NCBI GenBank assembly: GCA_035063765.1
Contig: JAPSFT010000001.1
Location: 133,497 to 197,496, forward strand
DNA: 64,000 nt
Source of the DNA: Deltaproteobacteria bacterium
GTDB taxonomy: Bacteria > Myxococcota_A > UBA9160 > PR03
Reading direction: 5' to 3'
Position numbers and translations under genes: made by a program. The notes under the pieces are model-generated. The model ran no database searches. It had not been told where the DNA came from and saw nothing but the letters and a program-made list of their open reading frames with translations. Each line of letters begins with the position of its first letter. Position 1 is the stretch's first letter. Positions 38,701 through 45,858 of this stretch are shown piece by piece.

Positions 38701-38780
38701 GGGACTACTTGGCCACCGCGCCGCAGTTCGAAGAGCCGAAGATCGATTTCGCAGTTACCGAGACGGATCGTGTTCGTCAC
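35751..38780 (-). CDS. Winged-helix / AAA (STAND) / TPR transcriptional regulator
   Basis: 1009 residues. Residues ~1-100: OmpR/CadC-type winged helix (VVPIERRVFDLIAYLLQN, VITHRGRGYRLHTEV). Residues ~118-450: AAA/STAND ATPase with VGRDFEL, Walker A GEPGIGKSRL (149-158), Walker B VLVLVLDDIH and the GNPFFLWQLLPFL region. Residues ~470-1000: tandem TPR-like helices (AGRAASDGLAYEEASVHFGRALRIAEG). Such proteins sense a signal by the TPR part, use ATP to assemble and activate promoters. GTG start at 38780 with GAGGG upstream and a palindrome beyond. It precedes the PilZ fusion on the same strand (91 bp), the likely target (inference). Confidence 0.88.
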   Translation of the reverse strand: MTNTIRLGNCEIDLRLFELRRGGQVVPIERRVFDLIAYLLQNRGRIVPNDELFRVLWKGRAVSKGSLTVAIAAARRALGDNAKRAQVIITHRGRGYRLHTEVEDCQKEPLGRDATTSTSFVGRDFELSALTDLLSSRGGSRARFACILGEPGIGKSRLTEEFASIACDVGALVAVGRCREEEGAPSFWPWGHIAKQLCEGEVNRDAAQMLACDAPEIAAWVPGLRSASESASNVLPPANARFRLFDSFARFLRRASAGRVLVLVLDDIHRADMSTLLLLDFVLHDLQEEHMLVLATYRRLELESEQGRLDLVSTISRRVDGITLALEGLGSSDIAKLIRRATGRTPSPEQTDAIGNLTNGNPFFLWQLLPFLPSDPEATGRVAGALPRTVRDAVVRQVDALSSDGRKLLRVAAVVGREFESWLVQRAVGWNSNRVCTALREASSGGVVTRIGGDRERWRFSHALVRDVLYEGLDDPERTQLHAAIGEVLDRFEPMRRERLPEIAYHFGEAIEVCGAERAIDLACEAGRAASDGLAYEEASVHFGRALRIAEGAWSEGFERHCAILLRMGTEQLRSGDRAAARQTFERAARVADSIAAPGLLAEAAIGAAPGFFAVEAGVPDEFLVSVLRRALASLDTGEEQWRALVMARLGAALFWSEDGEECIAQSRHAAALVRGAWDPAIRLQVILARWLAEWTPYEVDARRELATEAVGIAREIGSKEALAVSLLHQCVGELECGEMGAFDRSAAEFRVLARDLKQPQPLWYGHLLDAARALHTGRFLRAEESMARCVEIGRRIGDANVFLSKMAQSIIHAAERGAGAEVVAISEAASNRYPVFIGWRASRCWGLALSGEARAASRELDELLAEVSGRAHRRLDWPTALVAMSESAVLLGRADAAEVLRGLLLPLEGRVLVLGFCVMTWGPVARYLGMLSETMGLYSEAEAWYGRSIEEGARCEGEPWLAHSEAGLARVWRRNGRAPSEIEALRGKARARAAKLGMAHLHQRIASG

Positions 38781-39244
38781 CAGAGGGGTCCCTCATGCTG
38801 AAGCCAGTCTATATCGGCTCCGATAGCTCGACTACTCCTGGAGGTTGTTTCTGTGTCACCAGCCACTGATCCCAGCTCCTACTCCCATGAACGACAGTTC
38901 CTCTCCTGGGAGGGTCGCTAACCAGCTCCCGGGCTCATCAACCTGCCGATTGCGCCCCGCCCGATCGGTCCCACTCGCCTTCGGTGCCCGGACCATCTGA
39001 TCGGAGAACGCAGTTCGGAAATGGGGACCTGAGCGCATTTGCCGCAAGGGATATCCCTCGCATAGGATCGAGTGGAAAGGGGGTTCTCGTCCGAGACGGC
39101 CGGTACGATTCCTTATCGCCAACCGCACCTACACTGGCCCTCTCCGACATGCACCTCTACGACATCGTCTGCGACCGCGACTCGGATCTGCCCACCCTAC
39201 CTGGGCGCCTCACCAGAGGGATCATCAGAGGGAGCACGCGACTC
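38781..39244. other. 464-bp divergent intergenic region at the right edge of the low-GC island
   Basis: Lies between the minus-strand regulator and the plus-strand acyl-CoA synthetase. It contains the palindrome at 38812-38825 and otherwise no recognisable gene. Base composition changes from the island type to the high-GC type near its right end. An open frame in phase with the synthetase extends back to 38984, with an ATG at 39149, but the extra residues do not look like a synthetase N-terminus. Confidence 0.6.
38812..38825. promoter_or_regulatory. Perfect 14-bp palindrome upstream of the AAA/TPR regulator
   Basis: TATCGGCTCCGATA has six-base arms and a two-base centre, 32-45 bp upstream of the regulator's GTG. 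Position and symmetry suit an operator for autoregulation or for a divergent promoter. OmpR-type domains more often bind direct repeats, so the binder is unknown. Confidence 0.4.
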
Positions 39245-40810
39245 ATGTTCACCGTTACGACGCACGCAAAGAAGCATCCGGACCGCGCCGCGGTGGTCTA
39301 TGGGAATGGCGAGAACGTCGAAAGCTACGGGGTGCTGGAGGAGCGGTCGCGGCGGCTTGCTCATCTGTTCCGGCGCTGGGGGCTCGAGCCTGGCGACTGC
39401 GTCGCGTTGCTGCTCGGAAACGATGACTCGTTCTTCGACGTGTTCTGGGCGTGCCACAGGGCTGGCCTCTACTTCACGCCGGTGAACTGGCACCTGCAGC
39501 GGGACGAGGTGCAGTACATCGTCGAGAACTGCGATGCGGGGGCATTCCTCGCGCACGCGCGGTTCGCGGAGATCGCGGCGGAGGTGGCGCACGGGGCGCC
39601 TCGGCTGCGCGTCTCGGCGAGCGTCGGCGGGGCGATCCCGGGGTTCCGGGCGCTCGAGGACGAGGTGGCGAGTGCGCCGGCCGATGCTCCGCTTGTCGAG
39701 GAGCTCGAGGGCTCGGTGATGTTGTACTCGTCGGGCACGACGGGGCGCCCGAAGGGCGTGCGGCGGCCGCTCGCTCGCGTGCCGGCGGGCGATCCCGCGG
39801 CGGCGATCGTGGCGGTGGGACTGCTCGGCATGTTCGGAATGAGGGAGGGCGACGTCTACCTGTCGCCTGCGCCGCTCTATCACGCTGCACCGCTGCTCTT
39901 TGCGTCCTCGCAGCATCGGATTGGGGCGACGACCGTGGTGATGCGGCGCTTCGAGCCCGAGGAAGCGCTGCAGATCATCCAGGAGCGACGCGTGACGACG
40001 TCCCAGTGGGTGCCGACCCACTTCAAGCGCCTGCTCTCGCTACCCGAGGCGGTACGCGCACGCTACGACGTGTCGTCGCTGCGCGTCGCCGTGCACGCGG
40101 CTGCTCCCTGTCCGATCGCCGTGAAGGAGGCGATGATCGGCTGGTGGGGGGATGCCATCCAGGAGTACTACGCCGGCACGGAAGGGGGTGGAACGTTGAT
40201 CCGGGCCCAGGAATGGCTGACGCACAAGGGATCGGTCGGACGTCACTGGACCGGTGGGAAGATCCATCTCTTCGACGACGAAGGGCGCGAGGTCGAGGAA
40301 CCCAACCGGGAGGGGGCGATCTACTTCGAGGCGCCGCCGGATCCGGCAGCCCGCTTCAACTACTACAAGGACGAGCAGAAGACCGCCGGCACCTACCGTG
40401 GCGATCTCTTCACGATCGGCGACATCGGCTACCTGGACGCCGAGGGCTACCTCTACCTCACCGATCGGCAGTCCAACATGATCATCTCGGGAGGGGTGAA
40501 CATCTACCCGCAGGAGACCGAGAGCCACCTGGTCACGCATCCGAAGGTCTACGACGTGGCGGTGATCGGCGTGCCCGACGACGAGATGGGTGAGGCGGTG
40601 AAGGCGGTGGTGGTGCCGGCTGCGGGCTGCGCGCCTGGCCCCGCACTCGCCGACGAGCTGATCGGCTACTGTCGCGCTCACATCGCACACTACAAGTGCC
40701 CGCGCACGATCGACTTCGTGGACGAGCTTCCGCGTACCGAGACCGGGAAGATGCAGAAGCGCAGGCTGCGCGACCGCTACTGGCAGGGCCACGCCGGCCG
40801 GCTCGTGTAG
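39245..40810 (+). CDS. Acyl-CoA synthetase (FadD-like)
   Basis: 521 residues from ATG 39245. Opens with HAKKHPDRAAVVYGNGE, AMP-binding loop LYSSGTTGRPKGV, YYAGTEGGG adenine motif, TIGDIGYLDAEGYLYLTDRQSNMIISGGVNIYPQE hinge and RTETGKMQKRRL with the catalytic Lys. Fatty or aromatic acid substrate not determined. First gene of a plus-strand set (rhomboid, SDR, exported protein). GGGAG stands ten bases before the ATG. GC content is high, unlike the region just upstream. Confidence 0.92.
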   Translation: MFTVTTHAKKHPDRAAVVYGNGENVESYGVLEERSRRLAHLFRRWGLEPGDCVALLLGNDDSFFDVFWACHRAGLYFTPVNWHLQRDEVQYIVENCDAGAFLAHARFAEIAAEVAHGAPRLRVSASVGGAIPGFRALEDEVASAPADAPLVEELEGSVMLYSSGTTGRPKGVRRPLARVPAGDPAAAIVAVGLLGMFGMREGDVYLSPAPLYHAAPLLFASSQHRIGATTVVMRRFEPEEALQIIQERRVTTSQWVPTHFKRLLSLPEAVRARYDVSSLRVAVHAAAPCPIAVKEAMIGWWGDAIQEYYAGTEGGGTLIRAQEWLTHKGSVGRHWTGGKIHLFDDEGREVEEPNREGAIYFEAPPDPAARFNYYKDEQKTAGTYRGDLFTIGDIGYLDAEGYLYLTDRQSNMIISGGVNIYPQETESHLVTHPKVYDVAVIGVPDDEMGEAVKAVVVPAAGCAPGPALADELIGYCRAHIAHYKCPRTIDFVDELPRTETGKMQKRRLRDRYWQGHAGRLV

Positions 40811-40818
40811 GAGCGCCC

Positions 40819-41589
40819 GTGTTCCCGCTCCGCGACGACAATCCCCAGATCCTCACGCCCTTCGTCACCTACGCGATCTTCGCGCTGAACATCGCGGCCT
40901 GGATCTTCCTTCAGGGGCTCGGCAGCCAGATTCCGCTCGTGACCTCGGTGTGCGACCTCGGCCTCGTCCCGGGCGAGCTGCTCGGCAACGTCGCCGCGGG
41001 CGCCTCCGTGCCCCTCGGACCCGGCCTCGCGTGCGTGGTGGATCCGCAGCCCTCGTGGATCACGCTCTTCACCCACATGTTCCTGCACGGGGGCTGGATG
41101 CACCTGATCGGGAACATGTGGTTCCTGTGGATCTTCGGCGGCAACGTCGAGGACTCGATGGGGCACTCGCGATTCGCGCTGTTCTACCTGCTCTGTGGCC
41201 TCGCAGCCGCCGCACTCCAGATCGTCTCGAAGCCCGACTCGATCGTCCCGATGGTGGGCGCGTCGGGCGCGATCGGCGGGGTGATGGGCGGCTACGTAGT
41301 CCTCTATCCGCGCGTGCGGGTGCACATGCTGGTGGTGCTCGGCTTCTACATCACGACGATCGCGGTACCGGCCCTGTTCATGCTCGGGTACTGGTTCCTG
41401 ATCCAACTGATCGGGGGCGCGATGGCGATCGGTGACGAGCGAGCTGGCGTGGCGTTCTGGGCGCACGTAGGAGGCTTCGCGGCGGGGACGCTTCTGGTGC
41501 TCGTCCTCCGCAAGCCCGAGCTCGTGGCCCGCCATCCGTACCATGGATGGAGCGACCCGTCCGGCAGCGGCTGGAAGGTCTCGTCTTGA
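40819..41589 (+). CDS. Rhomboid-family intramembrane serine protease
   Basis: 256 residues with six or seven hydrophobic helices. Catalytic Ser in VGASGAIGGVMGGY (~residue 155) and His in FWAHVGGFAAG (~225); loop 1 has the typical HMFLHGGWMHLIGNMWFLWIFG with oxyanion residues. GTG 40819 follows GGAG and comes eight bases after the synthetase stop. Substrates unknown. Confidence 0.94.
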   Translation: MFPLRDDNPQILTPFVTYAIFALNIAAWIFLQGLGSQIPLVTSVCDLGLVPGELLGNVAAGASVPLGPGLACVVDPQPSWITLFTHMFLHGGWMHLIGNMWFLWIFGGNVEDSMGHSRFALFYLLCGLAAAALQIVSKPDSIVPMVGASGAIGGVMGGYVVLYPRVRVHMLVVLGFYITTIAVPALFMLGYWFLIQLIGGAMAIGDERAGVAFWAHVGGFAAGTLLVLVLRKPELVARHPYHGWSDPSGSGWKVSS

Positions 41590-42521
41590 GGAAGGAGCGC
41601 TGGGGTACGGAGGCGATCCCGCCGCTCGGCGGCAAGGTCGCGATCGTGACGGGTGCCAGCAGCGGAATCGGCCTCGAGACGGCGCGTGCGCTTGCTCACC
41701 GCGGTGCGCGGGTGGTGCTCGCGTGCCGCAACCCGGAGAAGGCGCGCGCCGCCGAGCGCGAGGTCAAGGAGGCGGCACCCGCGCCCGCCGCGGTCCTCTC
41801 GCTCCCGCTGGACCTCGCCGACCTCGCCTCGGTTTCCGCCTTCGCCGATACGTTCCGCGACGCGCATGCGACCCTCGACCTCCTCGTCAACAACGCGGGC
41901 GTGATGGCGACCCCCCTGCAGCGCACCGCGGATGGCTTCGAGATCCAGCTCGGCACCAACCACCTGGGGCACTTCGCGCTGACGGGCCGCCTCCTCGACC
42001 TGCTGCTCGCGGCGCCCGCAGCGCGGATCGTCACCGTCAGCAGCTCGATGCACCGCCCGGGCCGGATCGCGTTCGACGACCTCCAGAGCGAGCGCTCCTA
42101 CCGGCCATGGCGCGCCTACCAGCAGAGCAAGCTCGCCAACCTGCTCTTCACCTTCGAGCTCCAGCGCCGGCTCGCCGGCACGCGCGCGATCGCGGTCGCC
42201 GCACACCCCGGCTACGCGGCCACCCAGCTCCAGGTGGTGGGCCCGAGAGCCCGCAACGCGGCGCTCATGACCTGGGCCGCGGGGCTCGGCAACCGCCTGT
42301 TCGCGCAGAGCGCGGCGATGGGCGCCCTCCCCTCGCTCTACGCGGCGGCGGCGCCCGGCGTCCGCGGCGGCGAGTTCTTCGGCCCCGGTGGCTTGCTCGA
42401 GATGCGCGGGCATCCGCGCCGGGTCCGCCCCGGCAGGCGGGCACGCAACGAACAGGTGGCGGCGCGCCTCTGGGCGGCGTCGGTGGAGCTCACCGGCGTG
42501 GGCTACGAGGCGCTGTCGTGA
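41586..42521 (+). CDS. Short-chain dehydrogenase/reductase
   Basis: About 311 residues of the classical/retinol-dehydrogenase-like SDR group: VAIVTGASSGIGLETARAL, LVNNAGVMATP, VTVSSSMH and the catalytic YQQSK. NAD(P)H-dependent oxidoreduction of an unknown alcohol or ketone. Start TTG 41586 overlaps the rhomboid TGA and has GGAAGG seven bases upstream; an ATG at 41547 without a ribosome site would add 13 residues read out of frame from the rhomboid end. Confidence 0.9.
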   Translation: MRKERWGTEAIPPLGGKVAIVTGASSGIGLETARALAHRGARVVLACRNPEKARAAEREVKEAAPAPAAVLSLPLDLADLASVSAFADTFRDAHATLDLLVNNAGVMATPLQRTADGFEIQLGTNHLGHFALTGRLLDLLLAAPAARIVTVSSSMHRPGRIAFDDLQSERSYRPWRAYQQSKLANLLFTFELQRRLAGTRAIAVAAHPGYAATQLQVVGPRARNAALMTWAAGLGNRLFAQSAAMGALPSLYAAAAPGVRGGEFFGPGGLLEMRGHPRRVRPGRRARNEQVAARLWAASVELTGVGYEALS

Positions 42522-43003
42522 GGAGGTACCCGACACCGGCAGGATGGCTCGTAGCCCTCCTGTTCGTGCCGGGCCTGGCGCAGGCCGGTGACGCTGCGCG
42601 CGACGGCCTGCGCCGACTCGAGGCGCAGGAGCAGCGCATGCGCCTCGAGGATCTGCGCACCGGCGCGCACCGGCGCCTCGAAGCGGACCGCCTGCGCCAC
42701 ATCGGCGATCCCATCTCGATCGAGCGTGCGCACAGACGCTGGCGTGCCGAGGATCGCCAGCGCGACTTCCGGCGCGACCGCGAGAGCGAAGCGATCGAGC
42801 GGGCGGTCGACGCAAACGAGCAGATCGAACGTGCTACGGAGCGGCTGCCCGGTCCCCGGGCGGCCCCTCCCGAGGCAACTGCCGCCGCCCGCGACGCCTT
42901 CGAGCGCGAGCGCTCCGACCTCGAGAACCGCCAGCGGCTCGAGCGCCTGCGCCGCGATCCCGCTCGGCTCCAGGGCCCCGGAGTGCGCCGCTACCCGCCT
43001 TGA
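42518..43003 (+). CDS. Exported Arg/Glu-rich helical protein
   Basis: 161 residues, family not recognised. Signal peptide residues ~1-24 (AGWLVALLFVPGLAQA) then a highly charged helical body with many RxxE/ExxR pairs, ending RRYPP. GTG 42518 overlaps the SDR TGA. Could be a periplasmic or lysozyme-inhibitor-like small protein; no function is claimed. Confidence 0.65.
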   Translation: MRRYPTPAGWLVALLFVPGLAQAGDAARDGLRRLEAQEQRMRLEDLRTGAHRRLEADRLRHIGDPISIERAHRRWRAEDRQRDFRRDRESEAIERAVDANEQIERATERLPGPRAAPPEATAAARDAFERERSDLENRQRLERLRRDPARLQGPGVRRYPP

Positions 43004-43126
43004 AGTCGGCACTCGCGAAGCCGGCACGGGAAGTTGGCGCGCCGCGGCCGGCGTGAGGGGTGGAGATGGCTCCGGGGCGGGCGGGACGACCCTCGAGCCC
43101 GCCCGCCGCCGTCGCGCACCGGCCGC

Positions 43127-43153
43127 GGCGCCCCGTGATCCTCGCGGGGCGCC
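43127..43153. terminator. 9-bp GC hairpin between convergent genes
   Basis: GGCGCCCCG and CGGGGCGCC pair around a nine-base loop, between the exported-protein gene (+) and the sigma-factor gene (-). No T tract follows. A second small hairpin, GTGAC/GTCAC, lies just to the right (near 43153-43169). A bidirectional terminator is likely from position. Confidence 0.5.
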
Positions 43154-43227
43154 GTGACGGATCCGGTCACAAGAGACGCGCGCCCCCCCCGCAAGCGATG
43201 CGACCGAGCCGATTTCTTCACAGGCTC

Positions 43228-44610
43228 TCAGGCCACCTCTGCGTACGAATCGAGGGTGCTCGCCAGGTGGTCGGCCTTCCCGCCGCGGCGCAGCCGCTCG
43301 AGCGCGCGCGCCTCGATCTGGCGCACCCGCTCGCGCGAGAGGCCGAGCCGCTGCCCGATCACCTGGAGCGTCTGGGGCGACTCGCCGCCGAGTCCGAAGC
43401 GGCACTCGATCACGGTGCGCTCGCGGGGCTCCAGGTCGTCGAGCACGGCGCGCATCGTCTTCTCGATCTGGAAGCGGTCGAGGTCGTCGGCGGGGTCGCC
43501 CTGGTTCTCGTCGGCGAGCGCGTCGTCGACGGTGAGCGAGTCCGTGCCGGTGAGCGGGGAGTGCGCAGAGACGATCGGCGTCATCGTGGACACCAGGCGG
43601 TCGGCGTCGAGCGGCGCAAGCCCGAGCTCCTCGGCGATCTCCGCCCGGCCCGGCTCGCACGCGAGGCGCGTGCGGAGCCTTGCCTCCACGCGCTTGTACT
43701 TGAGCTGGAGATCGTAGACATGAGAGGGCGCGCGCACCGTGCGCGAGTGCTTCTGCACGGCGCGGATCATCGCCTGGTGGATCCACCAGGCGGCGTAGGT
43801 CGAGAACTTGTGACCGCGATGATGGTCGAACTTCTCGACTGCTCGGATCAGGCCGAGATTTCCCTCCTGGATCAGATCGAGGAATGCGACGCCCATGCCG
43901 CGATACTGCTTGGCGAACTTGACCACGAGCTTCAGGTTGTGCTGCACGAACTCCTGTTTGGTGTCGCCATAGGCGGCGAGCGCCGCATCGGCGGTGCGGA
44001 TCCGGCCCTGCCGGAGCGTTGCGCCGGCCCCGCGGCGAGCCTCGGACGCGCGCTCGAGCTCGGCCTCGCGCCAGGCCTGGACGATCACCTCGAAGGCGAG
44101 CTCCGCCCGGCGGACGGCAGCGGCGATCTGGCGATCGAGCCGCTCCGTCTGCGCCACGGGGCTGCGGCTACGGCCGCCTCCGGGCGCAAGGGCGTGGCGC
44201 CGCTCGAGCAGCCGCTCGACCGCGCGCAGCGACCGGTCGACCTGCGCCGAATGGTCGCGCCGCGAGCCGTCGAGGTGGTGCGCCGAGAGCGCGGCCGTCA
44301 CGTGCCCGTGGGCTTTGCGCGCGCGCCAGCGACGCACGATCGCGCGGGCGGTGGCGGGCAGCGCGAGGGCGCTGGCGAGGAACTCGTTCCGGCACGTCTC
44401 GAGCGTGGCGGCCAGCTCGAACTCCTGCTCGCGCGAGAGGATCGGTGTCGCGGAGATCGAGCGGATGTACGACACCAGGGCGTCGGCCTCGCTGCCGGAG
44501 CCCGCCGGCCGCTCGGCCGCGGCGCCCTCCTCTCCGTGTCGCGGGCGGCGCTCATCGGGCCGCGCGTAGGACGACTCGCCCTCCGTCCAGTCCCGGTCGT
44601 CGAGATCCAT
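43228..44610 (-). CDS. RNA polymerase sigma-70 family factor (group 2-like)
   Basis: 460 residues. Region 1.2 ([24 protein letters not shown]), a ~110-residue non-conserved insert, region 2 ([55 protein letters not shown]), region 3 (EIAEELGL) and region 4 ([33 protein letters not shown]). It lacks the long acidic region 1.1 of RpoD, so it is an alternative RpoD/RpoS-like factor, perhaps for stress or stationary phase. ATG 44610; the leader holds two hairpins. Confidence 0.92.
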   Translation of the reverse strand: MDLDDRDWTEGESSYARPDERRPRHGEEGAAAERPAGSGSEADALVSYIRSISATPILSREQEFELAATLETCRNEFLASALALPATARAIVRRWRARKAHGHVTAALSAHHLDGSRRDHSAQVDRSLRAVERLLERRHALAPGGGRSRSPVAQTERLDRQIAAAVRRAELAFEVIVQAWREAELERASEARRGAGATLRQGRIRTADAALAAYGDTKQEFVQHNLKLVVKFAKQYRGMGVAFLDLIQEGNLGLIRAVEKFDHHRGHKFSTYAAWWIHQAMIRAVQKHSRTVRAPSHVYDLQLKYKRVEARLRTRLACEPGRAEIAEELGLAPLDADRLVSTMTPIVSAHSPLTGTDSLTVDDALADENQGDPADDLDRFQIEKTMRAVLDDLEPRERTVIECRFGLGGESPQTLQVIGQRLGLSRERVRQIEARALERLRRGGKADHLASTLDSYAEVA

Positions 44611-44636
44611 GCGTCCTCGCTCCCTCCTGAAAGAAC

Positions 44637-44678
44637 GGCCCCTCGAGGAGAGGCCGGAAGGGGTCCCTCGGGACCCCT
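44637..44678. promoter_or_regulatory. Two adjacent inverted repeats in the sigma-factor leader
   Basis: 44637-44655 can fold GGCC.CTC/GAG.GGCC with one mismatch. 44659-44678 is a near-perfect palindrome, AGGGGTCCC, two bases, GGGACCCCT. They sit 27-68 bases upstream of the sigma-factor start within the 217-bp divergent region shared with the ferritin-like gene. They may be an operator or a leader RNA structure. Confidence 0.4.
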
Positions 44679-44827
44679 GTCGCGGACACGCGAGCCAGTA
44701 GGATGCAATGCGCAGGCCAGCTCCCCTGGGGACCGAGATCGCGCACCCCCTCGACGGCAACGCTCGCATGGCACCAGCGGGGGTGAGCGGATACGCTGGC
44801 GCGGCGCCACTCCGAGGGTCCTCCGCC

Positions 44828-45847
44828 ATGGCCGAAGCCAGCTCCGTCAACCAGCTCCAGCAGCGCGACCGCGAGCTCGAGACCATCCTTGCGTCCTTCG
44901 ACACGAGCTACGTCTGGAACTACGGGACCGTGAAGGAAGGGCTGCGCGACCTCTACGAGAAGGCGAAGCGCGACCAGTGGAACGGGACCACGCAGCTCGC
45001 CTGGAGCACCGAGGTCGATCCCGAGAGCGAGATCATCCCCCAGACGATCAACCCGATCGCGTCCTACGGCCCCTTCCAGAAGCTCGACGCGAAGGAGCGC
45101 GCGCGGCTGCGCCACGCGCAGATCGCCCTCCAGCTCTCCCAGTTCCTGCACGGCGAGCAAGGGGCCCTGATCGTCGCGTCCCAGCTCGTCGGCGGCGTAC
45201 CCTGGATCGACGCCAAGTACTACGCGGGCACCCAGACGATGGACGAGGCCCGCCACGTGGAGGTGTTCAGCCGCTATCTGCGCGACAAGCTCGAGTGGGA
45301 GTGGCCGATCAACGAGAGCCTGAAGGAGCTCCTCGACGCGACGATCAAGGACTCGCGCTGGGACTTCAAGTACCTGGGAATGCAGATCATCATCGAGGGC
45401 CTGGCCATGGCGGCCTTCGGCAACCTCTACCAGCTCGCCCAGGAGCCGCTCCTCAAGGAGCTGCTCAAGTACGTGATGAAGGACGAATCCCGGCACGTCG
45501 CATTCGGTGTCCTCTCGCTGCGCGACTACTACCGGGACGTTCCCCCGGTGGAGATGCGCGACCGGGAGGACTTCATCATCTACGCCTGCGAGCTGATGCG
45601 GAACCGCCTCGTCGGCGACCAGCTCGCCGACGCCATGGGGTGGAACCGCAAGGAGGTGCAGGAGGTGGTGCTGGCCTCCGTGCCGGCCCAGATGTTCCGC
45701 AAGGTCCTGTTCATGCGGATCGTTCCCAACCTGAAGAAGCTGGGCCTCCTGACCCCGAAAGTACGCGAGGCCTTTGCCCGTTTGGACATTTTGCAATTCG
45801 AGGACTACGACGCCGAGGCCGCCGACCGCCAGCTCGGGTTCCTCTGA
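44828..45847 (+). CDS. Ferritin-like diiron protein
   Basis: 339 residues of helical ferritin/R2-like fold. All six expected iron ligands can be placed: Glu110 (HGEQGAL), Glu140 and His143 (MDEARH), Glu190 (IIEGLAM), Glu220 and His223 (KDESRH). Probably an O2-activating oxidase or oxygenase rather than storage ferritin; substrate unknown. ATG 44828 chosen because similarity-like helical sequence starts there; 40 upstream codons are leader. Divergent from the sigma factor. Confidence 0.85.
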   Translation: MAEASSVNQLQQRDRELETILASFDTSYVWNYGTVKEGLRDLYEKAKRDQWNGTTQLAWSTEVDPESEIIPQTINPIASYGPFQKLDAKERARLRHAQIALQLSQFLHGEQGALIVASQLVGGVPWIDAKYYAGTQTMDEARHVEVFSRYLRDKLEWEWPINESLKELLDATIKDSRWDFKYLGMQIIIEGLAMAAFGNLYQLAQEPLLKELLKYVMKDESRHVAFGVLSLRDYYRDVPPVEMRDREDFIIYACELMRNRLVGDQLADAMGWNRKEVQEVVLASVPAQMFRKVLFMRIVPNLKKLGLLTPKVREAFARLDILQFEDYDAEAADRQLGFL

Positions 45848-45858
45848 GTCCACGCCCG

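Noticed and set aside
39149-39244. N-terminal extension of the 39-kb acyl-CoA synthetase
   Set aside because: The added residues do not resemble synthetase sequence and a ribosome site plus the family-like N-terminus fit ATG 39245 better.
43153-43169. GTGAC/GTCAC inverted repeat as an operator
   Set aside because: It lies between convergent genes after both stop codons, so it is more likely part of a termination region than an operator.
43060-45858. Plus-strand extension of the penicillin-acylase frame to 1735 residues
   Set aside because: It lies antisense to the sigma factor and in a shifted frame of the ferritin-like gene; both of those have clear family motifs.
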